This document shows, piece after piece, positions 32,640 through 44,060 of a stretch of DNA of 64,000 nt. The stretch spans positions 15,392,489 to 15,456,488 of the forward strand of contig OW121742.1 of assembly GCA_933228675.1 (NCBI GenBank). Direction: 5' to 3'. Below the pieces are notes generated by a model. That model ran no database searches. It saw only the letters and a program-made list of their open reading frames with translations, and was not told the DNA's origin. The position numbers were made by a program, and so were the translations under genes. Source of the DNA: Stomorhina lunata. Taxonomy: Eukaryota > Arthropoda > Insecta > Diptera > Rhiniidae. Numbering within the stretch: position 1 is the stretch's first letter; each line of letters starts with the position of its first letter.

Positions 32640-35378
32640 TAGGGTAGGTCATATTGACTTCTAATAGGCAAACAATTCTTGTTTTTAAAGAGAATATTAA
32701 AAAATTTAGATTTAACATTTTTCAAAAATTTCTTATTTTTCTACAAGAAAATTTTTCAAAAACTTCTTATTTTTTTATTTATAAGAAATTTTTCAAGAAT
32801 TTGAATTTTTCTATAGAATTTTTTTTTAATTCTAAAAATTTCTTACTTTCATTGGAAATTTTTCAAAAAAAAATTTATTTATCTATAGAAAATTTTAATT
32901 TTTTATTGTTAATTTTGCAAGAATTGTTATTTTTCTAAAGATAATTTTTCAAAATTTTTATAGTTTTCTATTGGAAATTCTTAATTTTTTTTTATAGAAA
33001 ATTTAAAATTTTTATTAAAATTTTTTTATATTTCTATTAAAAATTTTTCAAAAATTTCTTATTTTTTTATTAAAATTTTTTTAAAAATTTATTTTTTCAA
33101 AAATTTCTAATTTTTTATAAGAAATTTTTAAAAAATTTCTTTATTTCTATATACAATTATTCAAAACTTTCAAATTTTTGTAGAGGAAATTTTTCAAGAA
33201 CTTTTTTTATAAATTTTTTTTTAACAATTTTTTGTTTTCTATTTAAAATTTTAAAAAATTTCTTATTTTTACAGATAATTTTCAAAAATTTCTTATTTTT
33301 TTAAGAAATTTTTCCGAAAATTTCTTATATTTATAAGAAATTTCTAGAAAATTTCTTACTTTTTATAGGAAACTTTTCAAGAATTTCTTATAAATATAAC
33401 AAAATTTTAATTTTTTTTTTATTTTTATAGAAAACTTGTTTGAAATTTCTTATTTCTATAGGAAATTTATCAAAAAATTTCTTATTTTTATAAGAAAATT
33501 TTCTGTTTTTCTATATAAAATTTTTCAAACCCTTAATTTTTTTTCTATATGAAATTTTTAAAAATTTCTTTTTTTTATACGAAATTTTTCCGCAAGTTTC
33601 TTATTTTTATAAGAAATTTCTCAATAATTTCTTACTTTTTATATGAAATTTTTCACAAATTTCTTATATTTTTATAGGAAATTTTTAAAAAATTTCTTAT
33701 TTTTATAGGAAATTTATCAAAAAATTTCTAATTTTTATAGGAAATTTTACAAAAATTTCTTATTTTAAAATTTTTTTTTATTTTTATAAGAAATTTGTCG
33801 AAAATTTTTGTTTTAAACAATTTTTTAAAAAATTCTTTGAAAAATTTCCTATAAACATTTTTTAAAAGTTTATTTTTTTTAAGAAATTTTTCAAAAATGT
33901 CCTATTTTTATAGGAAATTTTTCAAAAACTTCTGGTTTTTATACGAAATTTTTCAAAAATTTCTTATTTTTATAGGAAATTTTTCACAAATGTCTTATTC
34001 TTATAGGAAATTTTTCAATATTTTTTTATTTTTATAGGAAAATTTTCCAAAATATCTTATTTTCATAGGAAATTTTTCAAAAATTTCTTTTTTTTATAAA
34101 AAAATTTAAAAAAATTTTTTATTTTTATAGAAAATTTTTCAACAATTTTTTATTTTTATAGAAAATTTTTCAAAAATTTTTTATTTTTATAAAAAATTTT
34201 TCAAAATTTTTTTATTTTTATCGAAAATTTTTCAAAAATTTTTTATTTTTATAGAAAATTTTTCAAAATTTTTTTATTTTTATAGAAAATTTTTCAAAAA
34301 TTAAAAATTTTCAAAAATTTCTTATTTTTATAAAAAAATTTTTTATTTTTATAGAAAATTTTTAAAAAATTTTTTTATTTTTATAAAAAAAATTTTTTTT
34401 TTATGGAAAATTTTTCAAAAATGTCTTATTTTTATAAGAAATTTTTCAAAAATTTCTGGTTTTTATCCGAAATTTTTCAAAAATTTCTTATTTTTGTAGG
34501 AAATTTTTCACAAATGTCTTATTTTTATAGGAAATTTTTCAATAATTTTTTATTTTTATAGGAAAATTTTCAAAACTGTCTTATTTTAATAGAAAATTTT
34601 TCAAAAATTTTTTATTTTTATAGAAAATTTTTCAAAATTTTTTTTATTTTTATAGAAAATTTTTCAAAAATATCTTATTTTTATAGGAAAATTTTCAAAA
34701 ATGTCTTATTTTTATAAAAAAATTTTCAAAAATTTTTTATTTTTATAGAAAATGTTTCAAAATTTTTTTATTTTTATAAAAAATTTTTCAAAAATTTTTT
34801 ATTTTTATAGAACAGTTTTTAAAAATTTCTTATTTTTATAGAAAATTTTTCAGAAATTTCTTATTTTGATAGGAAATTTTTAAAAAAATATCTTATTTTT
34901 ATAGGAAATTTTTAAAAAATTTCTTATTTTTATAGAAAGTTTTTCAAAAATGTTTAATTTTTATAGAAATTTTTTTTAAAAATTTCTTATTTTTAAAGGA
35001 AGTTTTTCAGAAAATCCATTTTTTTAAAGAAAACTTTTCAAAAATTTCTTATTTTCCATGAAAGTTTTGAAAAATTTATTATTTTTATAGGAAGTTTTTG
35101 AATAATTTCTTATTTTAATAGGAAACTTTTCAAAGATTTCTTTTTTTTTATAGGAAATTTTTTAAAAATGTCTTGTTTTAATAGAAAATTTTTCAAAAAT
35201 TTCTTTTTTTTTTTAAAAATTTTCAAAAATTTATTATTTAAATAGGAAATTTTTCAAAAATTTGTAGACATTTTTTTTAATTTCTTATTTTTAGGGGCAA
35301 ATTTTTAAAAACTTCTTGTTTTTGGAGTTTTTAAAAATTTTTTATTTTTCCCAAAATCTTAAAAAATAACCCACCCTA
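32640..35378. mobile_element. TIR-bounded unit filled by a family II minisatellite
   Basis: The left end TAGGGTAGGTCAT and the inverted right end TAGGGTGGGTTAT (complement of 35366-35378) match at 11 of 13. Direct repeats ATACAT flank them at 32634-32639 and 35379-35384. The array begins about 50 bp inside the left end and stops about 25 bp before the right one. No transposase is present. The class is uncertain because the duplication length (6 bp) does not point clearly to one superfamily. Confidence 0.6.
32690..35350 (+). repeat. Minisatellite array, family II, 31-bp unit, forward
   Basis: Unit TATAGGAAATTTTTC + AAAAATTTCTTATTTT (31 bp). It is most regular at about 33890-34280 and 34400-34960, with sub-variants having ATTTTTTATT or TGTCTTATT. 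A block around 33880-34090 recurs around 34400-34600 (shared CTGGTTTTTATMCGAAATT and CACAAATGTCTTATT units), a higher-order duplication of about 510 bp. Outer copies are eroded. Confidence 0.94.
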
Positions 35379-35384
35379 ATACAT

Positions 35385-36553
35385 ATATCAAGCTAAAACA
35401 TAGAAGGAGAAAAAAGAAAAACTATAGTTTAAAGTTTTATAAAAACATATTAAAAAAAAGCGAGAAAAACTAAATAGACCAGAGGACATATGTAGAGTAG
35501 AAATGAATTTTTATGCTTAAGTCTCCCCCCTGTGGTGACCCTGTGTAGTAAATTATGAATATGACACCTTCGTGGTGCAGACAAACACACAATTAAATTG
35601 GACACTACATCTGAAAATACATACAGACCTGAGCTATGAACAACTCTTTAGCTGTCACAAACAGCTAAATCTCTTTTTAAGGACAACGAAGAAATTAAAA
35701 AAAGTACTAAACATAATTTAATTCTTTACTTTGTATATTGCACTGGTGGCTCACTTTGCATATACTAAGATTTTAAAAATCAATAAATCGAATTATGTTT
35801 TTAAAACCAAGGAAATCAAAATTAACTTTTACTCATCGTTACAAGATTTTTGGTTTATAGCTTTAGGATTTCTAAAGCTTTAATTAAAGTCCTATTTTTA
35901 AAGCTTTCACTGTTTCTCTACTTTATTGCTACATTTTGCGTTTGTTCTGCAATTTAAGTTTTTTTTCTTAAACTATGTTTTTTTTTTCTTATTGATATGA
36001 ATCTACTAAATTTATTAAAAAATATATTATTGCATTTACAAGAAACTTCTGGAGAACTGTTTGAAAAATTGTTGAGAAAACATCTGTTAAACATTTATCT
36101 GATATCTACTAGTTATTCACCCATGTCTTACATTTTTCTTGTCTATTTTCTGGTGCATTAATCTATTTCTTTCTAAAAGGTAAAGGTTATTTGAATTAAA
36201 AAGATGGAAGGAAATGTATATTAAAGTCTTTAAAATCTGATTTTTTTTGTACTACTTAAAATATTCTTTGAAATATTTATAGTTTTATGATCGTCGGGTA
36301 ACAAATACAAATTTTTGCCATTTTAGATTTTTTATAAATTTTTTGGATTGTTAATAAAAAAATATTTTTGTACATTGGAATGTGAATAATTTTAAAGCCG
36401 TTGATCACCCAAAAATCTTGTGTTTTCACATCATGAGGGCTATTATGTTTTTAATCTATTGGTGTACTTTTCAATAATATAGGAGAAATCGTTTTTAAGC
36501 TAAGGTAAACTAACTAGAACAACCTCTTTTAAAATCTAAAATTTTAAAAAAAG
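35385..36553. other. AT-rich non-coding DNA, nothing specific seen
   Basis: No gene, array or element end recognised. Confidence 0.5.
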
Positions 36554-37601
36554 ACAAGTAAGAAAGTGCTATAGTCGGTCAAGACCGACCATACGATACC
36601 CTTCACCGCTAAGGTCAAAGGTGTTATTTTTCCTGTTTTAAGACAAATATTTGCTAAATTTTGTAATCATACAAACATTTTCTCAAAACCTATGTATTTA
36701 AACTGTTTCCGTCATTTGGACTTATATGAGAGCTAAGGTCACATGTAGACCGATTATCTCGAAACTTGGCAAATTGATTACAGTTGTTACAAAAATTATG
36801 TATACAAAAAATAAACTCAAAATATTATTATATTTAGAATTACGAGCGTTTTAGTGATTTTTGTCTGATTTAGTGCGTTTTTAAAGAAGAGTTTGTATGA
36901 GAGCTATGGTCAAATGTGGACCGATTTCAACAAAATTTGGTACAGTGATTTTGGTTCACATAAGCAGTATTTATTTTAAATTTTATGAAAAATATTGATA
37001 TTTGTGGCCAATATATCAATTCAGGGAAGTGGGACCTTTGGGAGGTACCATAAATAATGAACCGATTTTGACGAATTTCAATAGCAATGCACGGTGTAAG
37101 ATTTTGCTAATCTAGCTGGACAAAACCCCTTTTTTGACTTTAAATTTGGGTAAATATTTTTATCAAATATAAAAGAACACTTGTTATAAAATAAGAAAAC
37201 GCAAAAACTTTTCCAAATTTGTATACAATAACATTTTAACGGTACTTCAAACTTCAATATTTTTGTGCGAATTAAAACAACAAAAAAACTTACATGAAAT
37301 TGCTTATTTTTAAAAGCTTGTAACTTTTTGTTGAAGCGGAATTTTTGAACGATTTTTTTTTGTTTTGAAGCTCAACTTGTTCGTGTTAATATCAGGAAAA
37401 TTTAATTTTAGAACCTAGAAAATTCTTTTAGTTCTATTTCATTTTAACAATTACTCTTTTTGTTAAGTTAAAAAAAAAAAAAAAAAACAAAGTTATATAA
37501 TCAATAAATAATTTTCTTCATAACGCTTCAACACCAAATTAGTTTTAAACTAACGTCTAAATTCCCTACTTTACGGCATGTAAAAAATTATCTGCAGATA
37601 C

Positions 37602-38598
37602 TTGCAGAAAATAAAAATAAAACCAATAATGTGTGATATCACTTACCATGAACTTTTTAATATATGGATTGAAACACCCGAAAATGAAAGACTTGACCGT
37701 TCCGTGGACTATATTTGTGGAAAAATAAGCTCTGGTTCAAATTCTCATATTGATTATGAGCAACTAAAAAGTTTTGTACAAAATGTTTATATTAGATTTA
37801 AGACAAGGTGGAAAAAGGTACACCGAATGAAACGCGTTTTTGTAAGTTACTATGGTGCCTGGTTAAGCACAATCATTGATATTTCTCAGTTTATTTATAA
37901 GAAACCAAAAGAAAATTTGGAACCTGGAAGACCATTAAAGGCATATATCTAAAAAGCTGGAAGTAAGGAAGTGGCGCGTCACAGCAACAGATGATAAAAT
38001 TAAAGTTGAACAAAGAAAATGCTTAATTCAAAGTAAATTCAAGTCCGAAACAGGACTTTTAATTGATATGCCAAATCCAAAAGGAGGCAATACGAATGAC
38101 GGTAACACCGCTAGACGATTTTTTAGAGGCTCTGAAATAACTGCACTTATAACTGGACTCGATTTAGAACTTATAAAGAGTTTTCACATTTTATTAGAGT
38201 CTATGGCTTCTGGATATTCTATTAATTCTACGGCTTTTCAAGAGTATGCAGATAAAACCAGAGAACTATATTTGAAAGAATATTCATGGTAATGTATGCC
38301 AGTGACTGTCCATAAAGTTTTATACCATTCAAAACAAATTATTGACACATGCATTCTTCCTATTGAACAATTGTCGGAAGAGGCCTTAGAAGCGAGAAAT
38401 AAACACTAACGAAACTTTCGGGAATATTTCACTCGTAAAACTTCTAGAACTGACACTAATAGAGATTTAATTAATAGACTTTTAATAACATCAGATCCAT
38501 ATATAAACAGTTTGCTAAATATATATAAAAAATCAGCATTGACACCTGAAGTACTACATTTATTGGAATTTCCAGAAATGCCAGAAGAAAACCATTGA
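37602..38598 (+). pseudogene. RAG1/Transib-like transposase, internally deleted, with nonsense mutations
   Basis: Frame 1 (37602-37952) encodes about 116 residues of the family N-terminal part, ending near the GRPLK motif. The frame then shifts by one. A second frame, open from before 37950, carries the C-terminal catalytic region: GLLID, then GNTNDGNTARRFF near 38085-38120, IEQLSEEALEARNK near 38365-38400, and a tail to TGA at 38596-38598. GNTARRFF corresponds to RAG1 GNFARKL, and the SEEALEARNK stretch to the RAG1 segment holding the third catalytic acid. The middle of the protein, where the two catalytic Asp residues and the zinc-binding region belong, is missing between the two frames. 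In-frame TAA codons at 38290-38292 (after YSW) and near 38407 (after NKH) each replace what looks like an aromatic codon. An active enzyme would cut DNA at the CAC ends by a DDE mechanism; this copy cannot. No polyadenylation site was assigned. Confidence 0.85.
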
Positions 38599-38682
38599 TT
38601 TTAACATTTTATTCTAACACTAATTTATATTTACAATTGAAATATATTCTTATTTTAAAATTAGTAAAAATAAAAAAATCCA

Positions 38683-38772
38683 AAAAAAAAAAATTAAAAA
38701 AAAAAAAATTAAAAAAAAATTAAAAAAAAAAATTAAAAAAAAAATTAAAAAAAAAATTAAATAAAAAAAAAT
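38683..38772 (+). repeat. A-tract repeat with TT interruptions every 9-13 bp
   Basis: Runs of 8-12 A separated by TT, just after the pseudogene and inside the Transib-like element. The spacing is close to a DNA helical turn, so intrinsic bending is possible. It may simply be slippage. Confidence 0.8.
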
Positions 38773-39275
38773 TATTACTTATACAACTTTATTATTTATT
38801 TTAAATATTCTCATGCATACTTACTGCTTTTTTACTTTTTGATTATCCAAAGCGAAAAATATCAGAAATAAATTTTTGCAGTTGTATGAGAGTTGGGCGT
38901 GGCAGTGATCTAATGTCGCCCATTTTTTTCACAATTGGACATAATGGCCTAGTGACACCTTGTACCAAAATTCATAAGTCTACATTAATTTGTTTCCAAG
39001 ATATTTAATTTTGTCTTCCTAGAATGGCTAAATCGTACACTGTGCAATGGTCCCATTATCAAAAAAATGATCTGTGCCAAATTTCATCAAATTATCTTTA
39101 GAATTGCGATTTGTATTTTGATCACAAGGTTTACATGGGGGCCCAGCCAGACGGACGGACTGACATCGCTAAATCGACTCAGAAAATGATTCTAAGCCTA
39201 TTATGCCAAATATTTCTATATATCAGCATAAACTAATAATAACCTTTCCACCTATGGTGGTAAAGGGTATAAAAA

Positions 39276-40839
39276 ATAAAAATTTTTGGTACTTAGGGGA
39301 CAGAAAAACATAGAGAAAAAAGGTTACCTTGAACGTAATTTTGACTGCGAACCAGTGTAATTAAGCTTAAAAACTAAATTAAAATGAAATTTAAATAAAA
39401 CCTTTTAAGCAAAAACGTGTATCTAAAATTACACTTCATCCTTTAATTGATAAGAAGAGTACAAAGGTATCCTAAGTATAAATATTAAACATGCAAGTAC
39501 GGGTTATAAACTTATATCACTCATTTATATGAATACCAAAATAACTTTAAAATGAAAAACTGCTTAGAAAATATGAATACCAAAATAACTTAAAAATGAA
39601 AAACTGCTTAGAAAGTCTACTTGTAATTTCACAAAAAACTCAAGTTTTAAGGCTAATTGAAGCAAAGAATCTGTCAAAACTTTTCATTACTAAATAATAA
39701 CATATAATGTAAAAAATATTTATTAATAAATTAAGGTCTTGAGTCCCAAAGTATAAAATTCTTTAATTAGTATTTTAGTTAATGCAATTTTTGAGTTGCG
39801 TTACTATTCTTGCAAATAAGCGTTTATGTTAATAAATATCTACAAGGTTGGGTGTAAAGATGTAATTGAGTTGCTTTTAATAAAACGAGAGATTCGTATG
39901 TAGGCGCTTAAAGTTTTCTGTAAAATTTATTTTTTAAATACAAAAATACTCATAATATCAAAGCAATAATTAGGGTATTCAGTGCCACAGAAATATTGCA
40001 ACCCCATAAAGAAACAAATGAAATAAATTCTTTAATAAAAATAACAAGGAAAGAAAAAAGTTTTTGTCGAAGACTGACTAGATAAAATAGCTTTGAATAA
40101 TTAAATACTTATAAAAGATACCTTTAACTTTTAACAAAATGTATCCTTCTCTACTGCTTACCCTATTCATCTAGAAAATCTCTATAAGTGTAAGACTACA
40201 CGAACCCTTTAAAAAACATCCTACATGCAAGTGAAGAACTAAAATTCCTTTAAGCTTTTATCGATTTAATGTTAAGCTTAAATATGCTTTTATTTATGTT
40301 TATACGAATGTGTAGTTTAGCCACAAGTGTACATTTAAATATACACATGTATGTAAATATGTACAATACATATGCATGTATTTATAGCCTTTGAGTATTA
40401 ACCAATATCATTTGTTGTTCACATAGATATTGAAATGACCTCCGGCCTTCAAACTGTCAATTTATGACATGAAAAAGCAGAAGATTTTGATTGTCGAATT
40501 GAGAAACTCTTATATTTAACTGGAAATAGACATGCAATCCAGTGCGGCTCATTATTTTTTGATTTACTAGAAATTACCACAAAAACAACAAAAGGAGTAA
40601 CAAAAAATCTTTATCATTATTTGTTGTAATGAATTGATGGTTTTGCAAATTAAATAGTTTTTATCAAAAGCAGTTGCGTGTATGCGAGTTTTACAAAAAA
40701 AAAAAAATTAAATTAATTTCATGGTTTTAATTAAGCTTATCTTCTTCATTTGTTTCATTATTTAAAATACTTTTTTAAAGGAAATAAAACGTTTTATTAT
40801 CAAAAACAGTTAACGAAGTTTGTCTAAGGGGGACTACAA
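39276..40839. other. AT-rich non-coding DNA with one 44-bp tandem duplication
   Basis: A 44-bp unit (GAATACCAAAATAACTT, then AAAATGAAAAACTGCTTAGA) is present twice at 39528-39615 with one or two differences. Nothing else recognised. Confidence 0.6.
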
Positions 40840-42783
40840 ATATAATATGAAATTTTTCTTATTTTATGGAAAATTTTCAAAAATTCACTATTTCCATAAA
40901 GAATTTTTCAAAAATTTCTTATTTTTATAGGAAATTTTTCAAAAATTTCTTGTTTTTATAGGAAATTTTTCAAAAATTTCTTATTTTTATAGGAAATTTA
41001 TCAAAAGTTTCTTATTTTTATAAGAAATTTTTCAAAAATTTCTTATTTTTATAGGAAATTTTTCAAAAATTTCATTTTCAAAAGAAATTTTTAAGAAATT
41101 TCTTATTTTTATAGGGAAATTTTCAAAAATTTCTTATTTTTATAGAAAATTTTTCAAAAGTTTCTTATTTCTATAGAAAATATTTCAAAATTTCTTATTT
41201 CTATAGGAAATTTATCAAAAATTTCTTATTTTTATAGGAAATTTTTCAAAAATTGCTTATTTTGATAGGAAATTTTTCAAAAATTTCTTATTTTTATAGT
41301 AAATTTTTTAAAGATTTCTTAATTTTATAGGAAATTTTTCAAAAATTTGTTATTTTTATAGGAAACTTTTCAAAAATCTCATATTTTCATAGGAAATTTT
41401 TCAAAAATCTCATATTTTTATAGGAAATTTTTCAAAAGTTTCTTATTCTTATAGCAAATTTTTCAAAAATTTCTTATTGTTATAGAATTGTTTTTAAAAA
41501 TTTCTTAATTTTAAAGGTTATTTTTCAAAAAATTCTTAATTTTTTAGTAATTTTTCTAAAATTTCTTAGTTTTATAAAAAAATTTCCAAAAATGTCTTAT
41601 TTTTAAGGGAAATTTTAAAAATTTTTTCATTTTATAAAATATTTTTCAAAAATTTCCTATTTTTATAGGAAATTTTTCGAAAATTTCTTATTTTTATAGG
41701 AAATTTTTCAAAAATTTATTATTTTTATAGGAAATTTTTCAAAAATTTATTATTTTTATAGGAAATTTTTCAAAAATTTATTATTTTTATAAGAAATTTT
41801 TCAAAAATTTATTATTTTTATAGGAAATTTTTGAAAAATTTCTTATTTTTATAGGAATTTTTTCAAAAATTTATTATTTTTATAGGAAATTTTTCAAAAA
41901 TTTGTTATTTTTATTGGAAATTTTTCAAAAATTTGTTATTTTTATAGGAAATTTTTCAAAAATTTACTAGTTTTATTTGAAATTTTTCAAAAATTTCTTA
42001 TTTTAAAAGGAAATTTCTCAAAAATGTCTTATTTTTATAGGAACACTTTAAATATTTCTTATTTTTATAGGAAATTTTTAAAAAATTTCTTATTTTTACA
42101 GGAAATTTTTAAAAAATTTCTTATATTTATAGGAAATTTTTCAAAAATTTCTTATTTTTATAGGAAATTTTTCAAAAATTTCTTATTTTTATAGGAAATT
42201 TTTCAAAAATTTATTATTTTTATAGGAAATTTTTCAAAAATTTACTATTTTTATAGTAAATTTTTCAAAAATTTACTATTTTTATAGGAAATTTTTCAAA
42301 AATTTCTTATTTTTATAGGAAATTTTTCAAAAATTTCTTATTTTTATAGGAAATTTTTAAAAAATTTATTATTTTTATAGGAAATTTTTCAAAAATTTCT
42401 TATTTTTATAGGAAATTTTTCAAAAATTTCTTATTTTTATAGGAAATTTTTCAAAAATTTCTTATTTTTATAGGAAATTTTTCAAAAATTTCTTATTTTT
42501 ATAGGAAATTTTTCAAAAATTTCTTATTTTTATAGGAAATTTTCCAAAAATTTCTTATTTTTATAGGAAATTTTTCAAAAATTTCTTATTTTTATAGGAA
42601 ATTTTTCAAAAATTTCTTATTTTTATAGGAAATTTTTCAAAAATTTCTTATTTTTATAGGAAATTTTTCAAAAATTTCTTATTTTTATAGGAAATTTTTC
42701 AAAAATTTCTTATTTTGATAGGAAATTTTTCAAAAATTTCTTATTTTTATAGGAAATTTTTCAAAAATTTCTTATTTTTATAT
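40840..42783 (+). repeat. Minisatellite array, family II, 31-bp unit, forward
   Basis: Unit TATAGGAAATTTTTC + AAAAATTTCTTATTTT. From about 42115 to 42783 the copies are almost identical. A TTTATTATTTT/TTTACTATTTT variant cluster lies at 41700-41990 and again at 42190-42290. The array is cut at 42786 by the insertion that follows. Confidence 0.96.
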
Positions 42784-42902
42784 GAACCCAGCAAAACTTT
42801 GGTAATGACAAGTACTCTGATAACTGGTTACCTTGTAACCACTACAACATACCATCCGAATAAATAATAAGTTATTACAGAAGTACTTAATTGTAATTAA
42901 GA

Positions 42903-42952
42903 TGGTAATTTGAACTGAATGGCCCCGGTTCAAATCCCACCAAGGGCAACAA
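42903..42952 (+). repeat. tRNA-like B-box module inside the inserted element
   Basis: GGCCCCGGTTCAAATCCC is a canonical B box (GGTTCAAATCC). The A box would have to be degenerate or missing. It is followed by a T-run, which in Pol III genes acts as a terminator. Confidence 0.45.
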
Positions 42953-43557
42953 TTTTTTTTTAGTTTTTTTTATTAAAAGAGTATTTTTAAATGATTTTTG
43001 AATTTTAAGAACTTAAATATTATCTTCTGTAAAAAAAATTTGTTAAATTAACTCACGTTAATGAAAAAATACCATCATGAGTCAATTTTGATTATGTAGG
43101 GGATGTTGAATACCAAATACAATGAAGAGGATAAAATTAGAATTGAAATGTCCCACTACCTAATGTTAGAGGAGGATGTCCGAAACTTCGATAGAAAGAC
43201 CAAGTAGGGGAACATTTTTCCAAGCTTGGCCTATAAAATTAGAGAATATTCGCACAAGATCAAAATCCATGGAATTTTAAAATATGCTCGGACTTTGACC
43301 TTAACAGGTTGAAACATTTAAGTAAGTAAGAGTCAATCTTATGTAAAAACTTATACAAAAAAGACGATTTAAATTGTTTAAGTTTTAAAATAATTTTAAA
43401 AAAGTTTTAAAATAATTACAAAAAATCGTATAAAAATATTTTTCCAAAAATTACAACAAAGCAAAAAAAGCAGGGAAAAACAAAGTTATTTTCACATGAT
43501 TTTGGATCTAAAAATAAAAATTGTTTATATTAATTATAAGCTGCTAAGTTTTCAACA

Positions 43558-43628
43558 TATGAAGTAGCTCAGTGGAAGAGTCTCTGCCTACCAGTCGGAG
43601 GGTCTGGGTTCGAGCCCTCATGGGATCA
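43558..43628 (+). repeat. tRNA-like module with A and B boxes inside the inserted element
   Basis: TAGCTCAGTGGAAGAG is a near-canonical A box and GGGTTCGAGCCC a canonical B box. The distance is normal for a tRNA, but the T stem pairs only in part (2-3 of 5), the anticodon loop would be 9 bases, and the acceptor does not pair. A tRNA pseudogene or SINE head is likely. Confidence 0.5.
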
Positions 43629-43876
43629 TAAAAAAAATTTTGTATTTCGTTTAAAAATATATGGTTTTAATAAAACAACAACAAAAAGTTGTTGCTGTTG
43701 TTGTTGTTGCTTTCAAATTGCTTACCCAAGTCATTACTTTTCTGCAATTGGTAAGTACTTGCCTCCAATGACATCCCCATGTTAATGTAATGACTTAAAC
43801 AACGAATGAGTAAGTAGTTCGTGTTCAATAGTTTAACTGTTTAACTCATTATTTGGTAATGAAAAGTTTTACTGGG

Positions 43877-44060
43877 AAGTTTTTCAAAATTTTTTTATTT
43901 TTATACGAAATCTTTTAAAAATTTTTTATTTTAGAAAAATTTACTTTTTTATTAATAAATTTGAAAAAAATATGTTATTTTTATAGGAGTTTTTTTTTTT
44001 TTTTAATTCACTAGTTTGTAGGCAATTTTTCAAAAACTATTTTGAACAGGAATTTATTTT
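43877..44060 (+). repeat. Minisatellite array, family II, continuation after the insertion
   Basis: A few diverged 31-bp units resume directly at the right end of the inserted element. Confidence 0.8.

Larger units (their letters stand above)
37090..39044 (+). mobile_element. Transib-like (RAG1-type) transposon, 1,955 bp, non-autonomous
   Basis: The left terminus begins CACGGTG and the inverted right terminus CACAGTG. Aligned over about 36 bp, they share GTGTA, GATTT, GC, TCTAG and GACAAAA blocks. The 5-bp target duplication CAATG lies at 37085-37089 and 39045-39049. The paralogous copy at 13163-13936 shows the uninterrupted sequence at the same point (AATAGCCATGGTCCC on its minus strand, versus AATAGCAATG at the break here), so the boundaries are exact. 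Transib elements have CACWRTG-type ends and 5-bp duplications, and their ends resemble V(D)J recombination signals. Here a 23-bp spacer separates the heptamer from ACAAAACCC (left) or ACAAAATTA (right). Inside is a broken RAG1-like transposase. Confidence 0.93.
36554..39275 (+). mobile_element. Helitron-like interspersed repeat, copy B, split by a Transib-like element
   Basis: It starts CAAGTAAGAAAGTGCTATAG with the hairpin GTCGGTC-AA-GACCGAC, a perfect 7-bp stem, and ends ACCTATGGTGGTAAAGGGTA followed by TAAAAA. The two parts, 36554-37089 and 39050-39275, join to about 762 bp, colinear with copy A in the other orientation. The hairpin bases differ between copies A and B (B pairs fully). An internal GACGGACGGAC tract lies at about 39152-39163. 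Non-coding. Confidence 0.85.
42787..43876. mobile_element. Inverted-ended element, about 1,090 bp, inserted in the array
   Basis: The left end is CCCAGCAAAACTTT and the right end the inverse of CCCAGTAAAACTTT (13 of 14). TTTGGTAATGA follows near both ends in the same direction. The same 31-bp array resumes immediately after 43876, so the element is an insertion; a possible 2-bp AA duplication is the best I can see. The interior is non-array and contains two tRNA-like modules and a CAACAACAAC/GTTGTTGTT palindrome near 43673-43711. No coding capacity. Superfamily not recognised. Confidence 0.75.

Noticed and set aside
32640..32650. TTAGGG word, reminiscent of a telomere repeat
   Set aside because: Single occurrence at a terminal inverted repeat. 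Flies do not use TTAGGG telomeres and there is no tandem run.
43558..43628. A functional tRNA gene
   Set aside because: A and B boxes are good, but T stem, anticodon loop and acceptor do not fold properly. The same reservation applies to 9901-9976 and 59237-59350.
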